Of a stretch of 34,040 bases of DNA, positions 8,512 through 16,278 are shown piece by piece. Made by a program: the position numbers and the translations under genes. The stretch covers positions 1-34,040 of the forward strand of contig SUWA01000024.1 in assembly GCA_015061695.1 (NCBI GenBank), read 5' to 3'. Under the pieces are notes generated by a model. The model saw only the letters and a program-made list of their open reading frames with translations. It searched no databases and was not told where the DNA came from. Each line of letters opens with the position of its first letter. The first letter of the stretch is position 1. This DNA comes from Lentisphaerota bacterium (GTDB lineage: Bacteria > Verrucomicrobiota > Lentisphaeria > Victivallales > Victivallaceae).

Positions 8512-9525
8512 TTATATATCGTCCTTACCTTCAATGCCGGTGGTGGTTATAAACTTTTTCAGCCGGGCGATTTTATCGGCCGGACAGAACATACGGCGGA
8601 GCAGAGTGGTGGTTTTTTTGCAGTCATATCTGCCGGATTCCACACTTATTTGATGCTTTCTTAATGTATAGGCGCCATTCAGACAATGCGGGCACTCAAA
8701 AACCGTAACCGTATAATGATCTTCATTAGGTAATGGAGTGGTCATCTGCATGATGGCTTCAATCGAGGTCAGAGTATACTCCGGTTCAGCCGAGGCAAGT
8801 TTATAAGGTTTGCTTTTTTCTTCGCTCCATTTTCTGCACTGCGGACAGAAAAAGAACTGCTTATACATGCCGATGAACCCCAAAGCAACGCCGCCCAGGA
8901 TCATGGCCAATTCCAGAAACAAAAGCAGAGTCAGAGTGCCGCCGGTTATATGCAGCAGAAAAACCCGTGCTTTAGCAAAAGAACTGTATGAAATATGACG
9001 CAAAATACGCATATTGGCAGCCCGTTCATACAGTCGGGATGGATTCATGATAAAATCCCCGGAATACTCTTCTATGCACCACACCCAGCTGGCATAATAA
9101 ACCAGTATGGCTGTTATTATGCCGCAGGTGATAAACATGCCAATGTATTCTGTACGCAAGTTTTTGGCGGCAAAAAACATAAAGGATCCGGCAAGCCCGC
9201 CGTGAAGCAACGGCGCCAGAAAGCCGACAAACGGAATTGAACACGCCCACACATAAACCCAGCCGGAAAAAAATATTGCGGCTGCCGCCAGAACAAAACC
9301 GATAACGGTTATGATCCAGTTTATTTTTGTATTGCTAACGGCTGCGTCAGGTGTTTTTGCGGGAGGAGGATTAAATTGACCGATGGAGTCATCCGACAGA
9401 AAAAGGTCATCATCAAGGTCATCATCAAGGTCATCATCAAGCATACTCTTGCAATATTTGCATTTGATGGCAACAGATAATATCTCTTCGCCGCAAAATG
9501 GACATTTTTTTGTATCTTCCGGCAT
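8512..9525 (-). CDS. Hypothetical membrane protein with N- and C-terminal zinc ribbons
   Basis: 337 residues. The N-terminus holds a zinc-ribbon pattern (CPFC near residue 8, then CKYC near 22), followed by an exact DDDL tandem repeat (three 12-base DNA units) and a Pro-rich linker. Four to five hydrophobic segments follow, and a second pair of Cys knuckles (CPQC and CPHC) lies in the C-terminal soluble part. Zinc ribbons next to Asp-rich linkers are common in PVC membrane proteins of unknown role; I cannot assign a function. The start has AAGGAG 7 bases upstream. It is the second gene of a pair with 9550-10344, separated by 24 bases. Confidence 0.78.
   Translation of the reverse strand: MPEDTKKCPFCGEEILSVAIKCKYCKSMLDDDLDDDLDDDLFLSDDSIGQFNPPPAKTPDAAVSNTKINWIITVIGFVLAAAAIFFSGWVYVWACSIPFVGFLAPLLHGGLAGSFMFFAAKNLRTEYIGMFITCGIITAILVYYASWVWCIEEYSGDFIMNPSRLYERAANMRILRHISYSSFAKARVFLLHITGGTLTLLLFLELAMILGGVALGFIGMYKQFFFCPQCRKWSEEKSKPYKLASAEPEYTLTSIEAIMQMTTPLPNEDHYTVTVFECPHCLNGAYTLRKHQISVESGRYDCKKTTTLLRRMFCPADKIARLKKFITTTGIEGKDDI
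9403..9438 (-). repeat. Three 12-base tandem repeats encoding DDDL
   Basis: The unit AAGGTCATCATC (plus strand) occurs three times without change at 9403-9414, 9415-9426 and 9427-9438. It is in frame and encodes an Asp-rich linker between the zinc ribbon and the membrane domain, so slippage would only change linker length. Confidence 0.92.
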
Positions 9526-9549
9526 AATTATTCTCCTTATAAAAACTGT

Positions 9550-10344
9550 TTATTCGGTTATATACCAGAAATTATTTTCTTTGACCAGATGGACGGTGAT
9601 GATTTTAGAGTCATCGGTGTTTTTACTTTTCATAATAACCTTGACTTCTGCGTTGTCGCCATTGATTTTTTCTTCCAGCACTTCAACCGTTACGGCTTGC
9701 ATCATCGTCATCATTTCATTGGCAAATTCCGCTTTGGCTTCGTCGCCGCCGGCGTCCAGGAGCGCTTTAGTCTGACGGCTTTTCTCATTTTCTTTTTGAT
9801 AAAGGAAAAGCGCATCTACATCGCCGTATTCCATAGCATTTAACATTGCCTGGACGACTCGGGTCGGGGGAATAGATGGTTGTTTATCGGCTTGGTGGGC
9901 ATCCAGCTCCGGTTCACTGTAATCACTGACCGAATAATCATACTGACTGGATTCATACGATTGTTTATCGGCAGATTTAAATTGAGAACCCCACAACAGT
10001 CCAATAATAATGCACAAGATCGGCAGTACCAATGGCAGAATAATGCCGGTTACGGCCATATTTTTTGTGGAGTTTTTGGTAAAAAGTTTTACCTGTTTTT
10101 CGGCGGGAGTCATACTTAAGAGTGCCATAATACCGCAGACGATTGCGGTCAGCGCAAGCAAGCCGGCTATGCTTGAAACACCATAAATGCAAAAAGCATA
10201 CAGGAGCAAATGATGAAACCCCAGAGCACCGCTGCTGCCAATCGCTCCGGCACCCAATAAAAGGATTTGAGCAAAAAAACTGAATGTTCCGCAACGATTG
10301 GAAATTCGTGAAATCAGCGAGCTTGTTACTACTTGATCAGACAT
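9550..10344 (-). CDS. Hypothetical membrane protein with DUF4878-like C-terminal domain
   Basis: 264 residues. Three hydrophobic segments occupy the first ~120 residues (around LLLGAGAIG, IAGLLALTAIVCGIMALL and IILPLVLPILCIIIGLLWG). An acidic, Ser/Tyr-rich linker leads to a C-terminal domain that starts PPTRVVQAMLNAMEYGDVDA and ends with VKVIMKSKN and NNFWYITE, the pattern of DUF4878/NTF2-like domains often found on exported or anchored proteins. The role is unknown. AAAGG lies 10 bases before the ATG. It heads the pair with the zinc-ribbon gene and overlaps by 8 bases a possible 69-codon upstream frame. Confidence 0.75.
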   Translation of the reverse strand: MSDQVVTSSLISRISNRCGTFSFFAQILLLGAGAIGSSGALGFHHLLLYAFCIYGVSSIAGLLALTAIVCGIMALLSMTPAEKQVKLFTKNSTKNMAVTGIILPLVLPILCIIIGLLWGSQFKSADKQSYESSQYDYSVSDYSEPELDAHQADKQPSIPPTRVVQAMLNAMEYGDVDALFLYQKENEKSRQTKALLDAGGDEAKAEFANEMMTMMQAVTVEVLEEKINGDNAEVKVIMKSKNTDDSKIITVHLVKENNFWYITE

Positions 10345-10634
10345 GGTGTGATAACCTTTCTTTGATTGATTTTTGATAGTTTTGTTTTATAAAATCAGTA
10401 ATAAAAAATGTACCCCCGGTTTGCAGATACAGGAGGCACGCCAATGCCCGGAATACCGTACAAGCCAAGAGTACATCTGTATAGACATACCTCGACAAGC
10501 GAATGGTATTCCTCGAAAGTTTGGCGTTTTCCTGTAAATCCATCACTTGAAGATCGGTGATCTTCTTATTTTTTTAAGCAGTTGTAATATTTTTTCGTGT
10601 CGTCAAGTTCCTTTCGGGTTGATTGCATGAATAA

Positions 10635-10663
10635 AATATATCACTTAAAAGCATAAATTGCAA
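10635..10663 (-). promoter_or_regulatory. Candidate sigma-70 promoter of the membrane protein pair
   Basis: On the minus strand TTGCAA (10658-10663), 17 bases, TATATT (10635-10640). The predicted leader to the start at 10344 would be about 280 bases. Confidence 0.5.
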
Positions 10664-10711
10664 GGCTTGCGGTAAAAAATCCGGGCATGGGCAATGCCTT
10701 TTTCAAACAAC

Positions 10712-10737
10712 CGATAACACGGTAAAAAGTGTTATCG
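10712..10737 (-). terminator. Possible terminator of the kinase gene
   Basis: A 9-bp perfect stem (CGATAACAC at 10712-10720, GTGTTATCG at 10729-10737) lies 45 bases after the kinase stop codon. The following minus-strand tract is only partly T-rich, so termination is uncertain. Confidence 0.4.
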
Positions 10738-10781
10738 ACTTTTGGACGCAGCAAAATGCGATTTCTTACAGCATATAAAAT

Positions 10782-12125
10782 TTATTTTTGATATTTTTTC
10801 AGAATGAGTATTTCCAACTCGCGCTGTTGTTGGTATAGAACGTTCAATTTTTCTTTTGCTTCATCTGCCGTGTATTGCCGGGGGATGGCTTGGCCTTGCA
10901 AATTTGCCAGCACCCAGGAGATTTCCTCCTGATTGCGGAAATAACACCACACCGGATCGGATTGGTGCTGACGGTCAAATTCTGCTTCAGCTTGCTGTCG
11001 TTTCCGTTGTTCAGCCACATACTGCGGTGTGTCGATCATGGGGTGGCCGGGATGTTTGGCCAGATATGCTTCGGCTTCAAGCAAATCCTGCCGGGTGATA
11101 TTTTGGGCGGATTGTATTTGAATTTCAAATAATTTATAATACAACTGCCGGTAATGTTCGCTCAATTCCGGCATCAGTTGCTGCAGTGCCTGCGAGGGAG
11201 TGTAGGGCGGGGGAGGCTGTACTGCCGCCGGTTCAACCGGATCAGTTTTTTCTGCTCCTTGCTCCGGTTGCGGCTGCGGACGAACTGCCCAAAACGCACC
11301 CGCGATCATACCGGCAAGCAGCAATGCTGCTGCGGTATAAAGGAGTGCGCGGGAACGTTTTGGGGTATGGTCGGAGCGAATGAACGAGTCGCCGGCGCAA
11401 AGGCGGCTGTACAAACGGATGATCTCGCCGGCGCCGTTCAAGGTCGCACTATCCGGGAATGAGGGGTATTCCGTTACCGGCAGTCCGGTCAATGCGCAGT
11501 AAATCACTTTGCCCAGCGCATAAAAGTCATCTTTGAAGTCATGTTCACGCAACCCGGCCACGACTTCCGGCGGAATGAATCCGGGCGTTCCGGCCAGCGT
11601 GGACGTGTTATTGGCACTTATCAGGCCTATATCGCCGGGAACGGCAACCCCATTGACCCACAAGATGTTTTCCGGTTTGATGTCACGATGCATGACACCT
11701 TTACTGTGCAGAGTTTCCAACGCGCTTGCCACGCTTTCTGCCATTGATTTGACCTCTTCAGGTGTGAGTCGTCCTTGACTCTTTAATATATTGGCCAGAG
11801 TTTTAGGACAATACTCTGTATCGGAAAGCGAGTCTGCTGCCTCCATGGTATAGTAATAAAAGCCATCAAAAAATCCCACATGATAGATTTGCAGCAGATC
11901 AGTATGGGGGCAAATTTGCTGATACTGCTGCAGACCCTTCAACTCGCGCTCCGGATTTTTGCCGGTTGCACTGATTATTTTGAGCGCGAGTTGCTGGCGG
12001 GTTATTACATTTTCGGCCAGAAAGACCGTTCCGTATGCGCCGCTGCCGCATACGGTAAGCAGTTTGAAGTCATGGATTTGATCGCCAGGTTTAAATTTCA
12101 AGGTGCAAAGCTCCATCAATTTCAT
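10782..12125 (-). CDS. Membrane-anchored Hanks-type serine/threonine protein kinase
   Basis: 447 residues. The kinase domain has the Gly loop CGSGAYG (26-32), the ATP lysine K49, E61, the catalytic loop HRDIKPEN (146-153), GDIG in place of DFG (D165) and an APE-like PPE, so all catalytic residues are present. One transmembrane helix (about 259-280) leads to a Pro-rich linker and a Gln/Glu-rich, probably helical ~165-residue periplasmic part. It overlaps the upstream sigma gene by 35 bases. The start is uncertain: ATG at 12125 or 12116 lack a good ribosome site, while a TTG at 12101 has GGAG 9 bases upstream and would overlap the sigma stop by only 11 bases. The pairing suggests the kinase phosphorylates the sigma factor, which is inference. 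Confidence 0.88.
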   Translation of the reverse strand: MKLMELCTLKFKPGDQIHDFKLLTVCGSGAYGTVFLAENVITRQQLALKIISATGKNPERELKGLQQYQQICPHTDLLQIYHVGFFDGFYYYTMEAADSLSDTEYCPKTLANILKSQGRLTPEEVKSMAESVASALETLHSKGVMHRDIKPENILWVNGVAVPGDIGLISANNTSTLAGTPGFIPPEVVAGLREHDFKDDFYALGKVIYCALTGLPVTEYPSFPDSATLNGAGEIIRLYSRLCAGDSFIRSDHTPKRSRALLYTAAALLLAGMIAGAFWAVRPQPQPEQGAEKTDPVEPAAVQPPPPYTPSQALQQLMPELSEHYRQLYYKLFEIQIQSAQNITRQDLLEAEAYLAKHPGHPMIDTPQYVAEQRKRQQAEAEFDRQHQSDPVWCYFRNQEEISWVLANLQGQAIPRQYTADEAKEKLNVLYQQQRELEILILKKYQK

Positions 12126-12678
12126 TATAGCGCCGGATGATTTCCTGCAAAATCTTTATGCAACGGTTCTTGGCCACATATATTTGATCCGGAGTCATCT
12201 CAAGCGTTTGGGCTACTGTTTTCAGCGGGCGATTTTGCAAGCTGTACAGTTCAAACGCCATAAAAGTTTTATCGCTTACCCGCAAACGCAATTCAGCTTT
12301 GGCTTCGGCCAGGGCAGCTTTGCGCCATTCTGAATCAAAAAGTTCATCAAAAGGATCACACGCGTCGATCGGTTCACCGGGCAGATTTTTTTGTACATTA
12401 TTGCGGCGGATCATATCCACTGCCTGATTGTGTACAACCCTGGCGAAATAGGTGCGGAATTTGCCATTAACCGGTTTATAAACAAAGGTTTGAGCGCGAT
12501 TGAAAATTTTAAGCATCACCGCTTGAACCAGATCATCGCATTCCGCATTGTTGAACTTGATTCCCGCCCCGGCCGCACGGATGACCGGGGAGTAGCGGTA
12601 ATAAAATTCATTCCATGAAATTTCATCGCCTTGCTGAACTCGTTCCAATAAACTTGATCGGGTTGTCGGGTAATTCAT
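12091..12678 (-). CDS. ECF-type RNA polymerase sigma factor
   Basis: 195 residues. Region 2 spans about residues 10-95 (NEFYYRYSPVIRAAG, then DDLVQAVMLKIFNRA, KFRTYFARVVHNQAVDMIRR), and region 4 is a helix-turn-helix near the C-terminus (LKTVAQTLEMTPDQIYVAKNRCIKILQEI). Sigma-1 and sigma-3 are absent, as in ECF factors. No anti-sigma gene is adjacent; the overlapping downstream kinase is the likely control partner, as described for kinase-linked ECF groups in planctomycetes and for EcfP/PknT in Vibrio. Its targets are unknown. The ATG at 12678 begins the domain properly, though its ribosome site is weak. A strong promoter lies at 12718-12746. Confidence 0.9.
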   Translation of the reverse strand: MNYPTTRSSLLERVQQGDEISWNEFYYRYSPVIRAAGAGIKFNNAECDDLVQAVMLKIFNRAQTFVYKPVNGKFRTYFARVVHNQAVDMIRRNNVQKNLPGEPIDACDPFDELFDSEWRKAALAEAKAELRLRVSDKTFMAFELYSLQNRPLKTVAQTLEMTPDQIYVAKNRCIKILQEIIRRYNEIDGALHLEI

Positions 12679-12717
12679 ATTAACATTAGTATTGAAAATT
12701 ATTTATTTTACACCTAT

Positions 12718-12746
12718 AATATAACTTAATCCATTTGTTTTTGCAA
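12718..12746 (-). promoter_or_regulatory. Candidate sigma-70 promoter of the sigma-kinase operon
   Basis: On the minus strand TTGCAA (12741-12746), 17 bases, TATATT (12718-12723), 40 bases before the start codon. It is a housekeeping-type promoter, so no autoregulation is evident. Confidence 0.6.
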
Positions 12747-12782
12747 GTGAAGTTGATTTGTGAACAGTAATTTACGGGCTGT

Positions 12783-12815
12783 AAAAAAGCCCTTGTTGTA
12801 ATGACAAGGGCTTTT
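12783..12815 (-). terminator. Intrinsic terminator of the creatininase-DUF4886-DegT operon
   Basis: A 12-bp stem (AAAAGCCCTTGT at 12785-12796, ACAAGGGCTTTT at 12804-12815) ends in a T run on the minus strand, 32 bases after the DegT stop codon. Confidence 0.92.
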
Positions 12816-12847
12816 ACAGCTTTCAAAACGCTTTGAACAAACCAAAC

Positions 12848-14203
12848 TTACGCTTTGTTGTGGCGTTTGCGCACCTTGGCTGCCGCATTCTTGATACCTT
12901 CGACGGTGTCAACAATGTTCTGTTCGGTCAGACGCGGGTGCATGGGGATATTCAGTTCGCGCTTGTAGAAGAAATCGCTGGCTTTCGGGCACTGATCCGG
13001 ATCGTAGCCGAGGTTTTTCAAGCCAGTGAAGTGGAAGGTCGGCTGGTAGTGCAGAATGCCCTGAACGCCTTCTTCTTCGTACAGTACGCGCATGAATTCA
13101 TCGCGGCTGCCGCCGAGTTCAGCTTCGTTCACGCAAACGGTGTAGAGGTGATAGCTGTGGTAGCAGTTCGGATCTTCGTAAACCGCTTCGATACCTTTGA
13201 CATCCTGAATGCCTTCGGTGATCTTGTGGGCGATTTCGCGGCGCTTGTTGATCAGCATATCGAGTTTATCCAGCTGGCAGCAGCCGACCGCCGCCTGAAT
13301 TTCGTTCATGCGGTAGTTGTTGCCCCAGTGCTTGCCCAGATACGGACGCACGTCAAAGTGAGCGGGCAGCCAGTATTCGAGTTCATCGGCGCTCTTGGTA
13401 CAGGTGATGCGGCTGCCGAACTTCCATTCCTTCTTGGACGGATCTTCCAGCACATCATCCCAGCTCCACGGCTGGTTGCTCATGCAACGCAGACCCATGA
13501 TGCCTTTGGCAAATTCATCATTGCCGGTGGTGATCATACCGCCTTCGCCGCAAGTGGTGATGTTTTTGAGCGAGTGGAACGAGAAGCAGCCGATATCACC
13601 GATCGAACCGGCCATGCGGCCTTTGTAGCTCGAACCGGTAGCGTGGGCGCAGTCTTCCAAAACATAAAGACCATGCTTGCGGGCAAGTTCCATGATCGGG
13701 TCCATATCCACCATCTGACCGGCGTAATGCACTACATAGATAGCCTTGGTCTTGTTGGTGATCTTTTTGGCCACTTCTTCCGGATCGATATTGAACGTGC
13801 GTTCGTCAATATCCGCAAAGACCGGGGTGGCGCCTTCTTTGAGGATCGGCAAACTGGTCGCCACAAAGGTATTGGGCGTAACGATGACTTCATCGCCTTT
13901 GCCAATATCAAAGATCTGGGTGGCAACCATCATACCGGTAGTACAATTGCTGCAGGCAAAAGCGTGCTTACTGCCGTGCTTTTTTGCAAACTTGTTCTGG
14001 AATTCGGTGGTTTTGGGACCCATGGTCAGGGTATCCTGCGCCATGGCGGCCAGCGCAGCTTCGCGCTCGGCTTCGTCGTAGATAGAACCCATGAAGCTGT
14101 AAGGTACCTTCAGCTGAACGCCGTCGTTATTGGCGTAACTGCTGGTGATACCGCCTTCGGTTTCTCCACCGGTGTAGTGTTTGTCTTTTTCTGCCATTGC
14201 CAT
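12848..14203 (-). CDS. DegT/DnrJ/EryC1/StrS family aminotransferase
   Basis: 451 residues. A fold-type I PLP enzyme of the family that transaminates keto-sugars and related compounds. The PLP-binding Asp is in LEDCAHATG (D184), the Schiff-base lysine in SLKNITTCGEGG (K213), and family landmarks such as TPNTFVATSLPI and NNYRMNEIQAAVG are present. It is longer than the usual ~370-400 residues, with extra N-terminal and mid-domain segments. AAGGAG lies 7 bases before the ATG. It is third in an operon after a creatininase-family enzyme and an exported SGNH protein, with a strong terminator. The substrate is unknown; no other nucleotide-sugar genes are adjacent, so a role in surface sugars is only one possibility. 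Confidence 0.92.
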   Translation of the reverse strand: MAMAEKDKHYTGGETEGGITSSYANNDGVQLKVPYSFMGSIYDEAEREAALAAMAQDTLTMGPKTTEFQNKFAKKHGSKHAFACSNCTTGMMVATQIFDIGKGDEVIVTPNTFVATSLPILKEGATPVFADIDERTFNIDPEEVAKKITNKTKAIYVVHYAGQMVDMDPIMELARKHGLYVLEDCAHATGSSYKGRMAGSIGDIGCFSFHSLKNITTCGEGGMITTGNDEFAKGIMGLRCMSNQPWSWDDVLEDPSKKEWKFGSRITCTKSADELEYWLPAHFDVRPYLGKHWGNNYRMNEIQAAVGCCQLDKLDMLINKRREIAHKITEGIQDVKGIEAVYEDPNCYHSYHLYTVCVNEAELGGSRDEFMRVLYEEEGVQGILHYQPTFHFTGLKNLGYDPDQCPKASDFFYKRELNIPMHPRLTEQNIVDTVEGIKNAAAKVRKRHNKA

Positions 14204-14233
14204 AGTAAATCTCCTTTTTGTTTAAGGGGTTGG

Positions 14234-15181
14234 TTATTTTACTTGAACGTAATTCTGCAATGCTTTTTGCGCGCTGTTTTTCAACAATTCGGCTGTATCA
14301 GCGTCAATATTTTCCGGGCGATAGGTTATTGCCGTTGCATCTTCGTTGAAAAGGAACGCATACCAGAGCACTGATTGCATATATTCCCCCTGATAATTCA
14401 GATGGGATGGATCGGTAAATAAATACCGCTGTTTGGTCTTGGCATTGGTGCGCCATTGGGAAGATCCGACCACATCACCGCTGAAATCCGGCAGTTCCGG
14501 TTCCTTATAAATTTTGCCGGGGGCATCCGGAACAAATTTTTTCGGCGTTGCCGCGCGGAAACACTCCACTGCATCACCGGTGGGAATGACCCGTAATTGA
14601 TGTTTTTCGGCCAACTTCTGATAGGCTGCACGCAAGTTTTGGTACATTTTTGCCGGCGTGATGTTCCATTTTTCCAAACGCTTGTCATCGCAACGGTACG
14701 ACCAGGTCTGCTGAATGACGATTTCAGCATTCTTCTGATATTTGCGGATGTACGCGATCAATTCTGCTGCATAGGGTTCGTAGGTGCCGAATTTCCAACT
14801 GAAACCGCTTGCCTGCTGAATGGTTATTATATCATACTGATTTTTCTTCAGCAGTTCATTCACATTGCCGCTTACCGGTTGGACAGTGTATCCCGGCAGC
14901 GCCTTTTCCGAATCCCATACCGTTATGCTGTAGGGGCGGAATTGCGGATTTTTCTCTGCTTTACGCAGATTATTGCTGTGCCGTTCCAGCGAACAGCCGC
15001 CGATGTAGGCAGAAGTGAAGACCAACTTATGCTTTTTTTCGTGATTGACGATAAACGGCAGATTGCGGGTCACACTGACCGAAAAACTGTTGCCGATCGC
15101 CAAAACTTTCAACTCTTTGGCAGTTACAGTTCCTGTCAGGCACATGACTGCTGCGGTACAGGAAAGTGTCTTAAAAAGCAT
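14234..15181 (-). CDS. Exported SGNH-fold protein, DUF4886 type
   Basis: 315 residues. A signal peptide (MLFKTLSCTAAVMCLTG, cleaved near TVTA-KE) precedes an SGNH/GDSL-like domain: block I is AIGNSFS with Ser32 or Ser34 as candidate nucleophile, a GG turn follows (IGGCSLERH), and DPSHLNYQGE near residue 264 supplies the Asp-x-x-His pair. This matches the DUF4886 family found mainly in Bacteroidetes and PVC bacteria, thought to be esterase-like; the substrate is unknown. GGAG lies 6 bases before the ATG. It is the middle gene of the operon, 28 bases after the creatininase-family gene and 30 bases before the DegT gene. Confidence 0.85.
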   Translation of the reverse strand: MLFKTLSCTAAVMCLTGTVTAKELKVLAIGNSFSVSVTRNLPFIVNHEKKHKLVFTSAYIGGCSLERHSNNLRKAEKNPQFRPYSITVWDSEKALPGYTVQPVSGNVNELLKKNQYDIITIQQASGFSWKFGTYEPYAAELIAYIRKYQKNAEIVIQQTWSYRCDDKRLEKWNITPAKMYQNLRAAYQKLAEKHQLRVIPTGDAVECFRAATPKKFVPDAPGKIYKEPELPDFSGDVVGSSQWRTNAKTKQRYLFTDPSHLNYQGEYMQSVLWYAFLFNEDATAITYRPENIDADTAELLKNSAQKALQNYVQVK

Positions 15182-15209
15182 TTTTTTCTCCGCTATGCAA
15201 TATTGCAGA

Positions 15210-16073
15210 TCAAAGTTCGTTAAGAATTTTCAATGCCGCGCCGTTGTCGTGGATGATTCGTTTGCCGCTTTTGCGCGCTTCGTCGGCATCGGCGATAGCT
15301 TTGAGCAGCGCCTTGGTACCGTTTTCCATAAATTCAGCTTCGATTTTTGCGCCGATTTCGGCCGAAGCCTGTTCAGGGTAGCCCATTACGCCGACGATCA
15401 CGTCATCGCGCTGGCTGGTTTGCACGACTTCCTGCGAAAGTTCGGTGAAACTTTCGCGCAGCTGGTAACTGTCCGGATCGCTGCGCAGACGTTCGGCCAC
15501 ATCTTCCACGTCGGTCTGGATCATATCTTTGCGTACTACTTCCGGACACCAGTGCAGCAAGAGCGAGGTTTCCGCCAACGCGGCGTGGTAGTCGCGGTTT
15601 TTGAAGAGTTCCGTCCAGGTGGGCGAGAAATCCCAAATGGGCATCATAATGATCATTTTGTCTTTGAGCATGGGGTTGAGCCACTTTTGGATCCGCAAAG
15701 ATTCTTTGAGGTGCAGCATACTTTCGCTGCCGCCGTGGCCGGGCAGAATGATAAAGTTATCAAAGCCCTGCAAAGCCAACGATTCAATGATTTCGCCCAC
15801 CAGATTGCTGAAAGTATTGGGCTTGACGTTGATCGTACCGGTCAGCATCCCGCCGGAAAAGGTGTAGTTGAGGGTAGGGGCGATCAGACAATCCAGCTTT
15901 TCCGCCAGCTTGGCGGCGCAGAAATCGCAATTTCTTATATCCACATCCAGCGGCAGATGATAGCCGTGCTGTTCGCTCAAAGCGTAGGGAATGATAATAG
16001 TCTTGTGTTGGGCATTGGCCAGATAATTTTTGAGTTCCAGGACGGTCATATCCTGCATACGGCGACTTTTCAT
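15210..16073 (-). CDS. Creatininase-family amidohydrolase
   Basis: 287 residues, slightly longer than typical (~240-260). The metal-site motifs are intact: SEQHGYHLPLDVDI gives E34, H36 and D45, LPGHGG gives H113, and E168 lies in AETSLLL. The family hydrolyses cyclic or formamide C-N bonds with two metal ions (creatininase, ArfB, MftE), so the true substrate cannot be read here. The usual NGHGGN is LPGHGGSE. GGAGG lies 6 bases before the ATG. It opens a three-gene operon with the SGNH and DegT genes, which points to a dedicated pathway rather than creatinine breakdown; that is inference. Confidence 0.88.
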   Translation of the reverse strand: MKSRRMQDMTVLELKNYLANAQHKTIIIPYALSEQHGYHLPLDVDIRNCDFCAAKLAEKLDCLIAPTLNYTFSGGMLTGTINVKPNTFSNLVGEIIESLALQGFDNFIILPGHGGSESMLHLKESLRIQKWLNPMLKDKMIIMMPIWDFSPTWTELFKNRDYHAALAETSLLLHWCPEVVRKDMIQTDVEDVAERLRSDPDSYQLRESFTELSQEVVQTSQRDDVIVGVMGYPEQASAEIGAKIEAEFMENGTKALLKAIADADEARKSGKRIIHDNGAALKILNEL

Positions 16074-16111
16074 AAATAACCTCCAAATGGTTAAGTCATC
16101 TCTTTATTGAA

Positions 16112-16140
16112 AAGATAACCCGTTTTTCGGTTATTTACAA
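16112..16140 (-). promoter_or_regulatory. Promoter of the creatininase operon with inverted repeat in the spacer
   Basis: On the minus strand TTGTAA (16135-16140), 17 bases, TATCTT (16112-16117). The inverted repeat ATAACC (16115-16120) / GGTTAT (16129-16134) fills the spacer, a classic repressor position. It might also serve as a weak terminator of waaF. Confidence 0.5.
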
Positions 16141-16278
16141 TACTCTGATCACTGAAAAAATGATCTTTTGCCGTTTTTTTATCTTGTATCAATCCGTTTT
16201 TGTACTATTAGCACTTTTTCCGCGTTGGCGTGCGTTTTTTTTGTTGCGGTGAGTTGGGGGGGGGCAAGTTCAGGTGCT

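Larger units (their letters stand above)
10345..10781. other. 437-base gap with long leader and hairpins
   Basis: No convincing gene. It contains a minus-strand promoter candidate (10635-10663) far upstream of the gene at 10344, a small hairpin with arms GAAGATC and GATCTTC around 10549-10565, and a hairpin at 10712-10737. A 69-codon minus-strand frame (10337-10546) overlaps the next gene by 8 bases; it has no clear ribosome site and no recognisable domain, so I do not call it a gene. Confidence 0.6.

Noticed and set aside
9403-9438. Short tandem repeats as a CRISPR or iteron array
   Set aside because: Three contiguous in-frame 12-base units without spacers, coding for DDDL.
10337-10546. 69-codon minus-strand frame before the DUF4878-like gene
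   Set aside because: No clear ribosome site, no domain; kept only as a finding.
12833-14374. 513-codon plus-strand frame opposite the DegT gene
   Set aside because: Mirror frame of a highly codon-biased gene; no family match and it runs through the terminator of the real operon.
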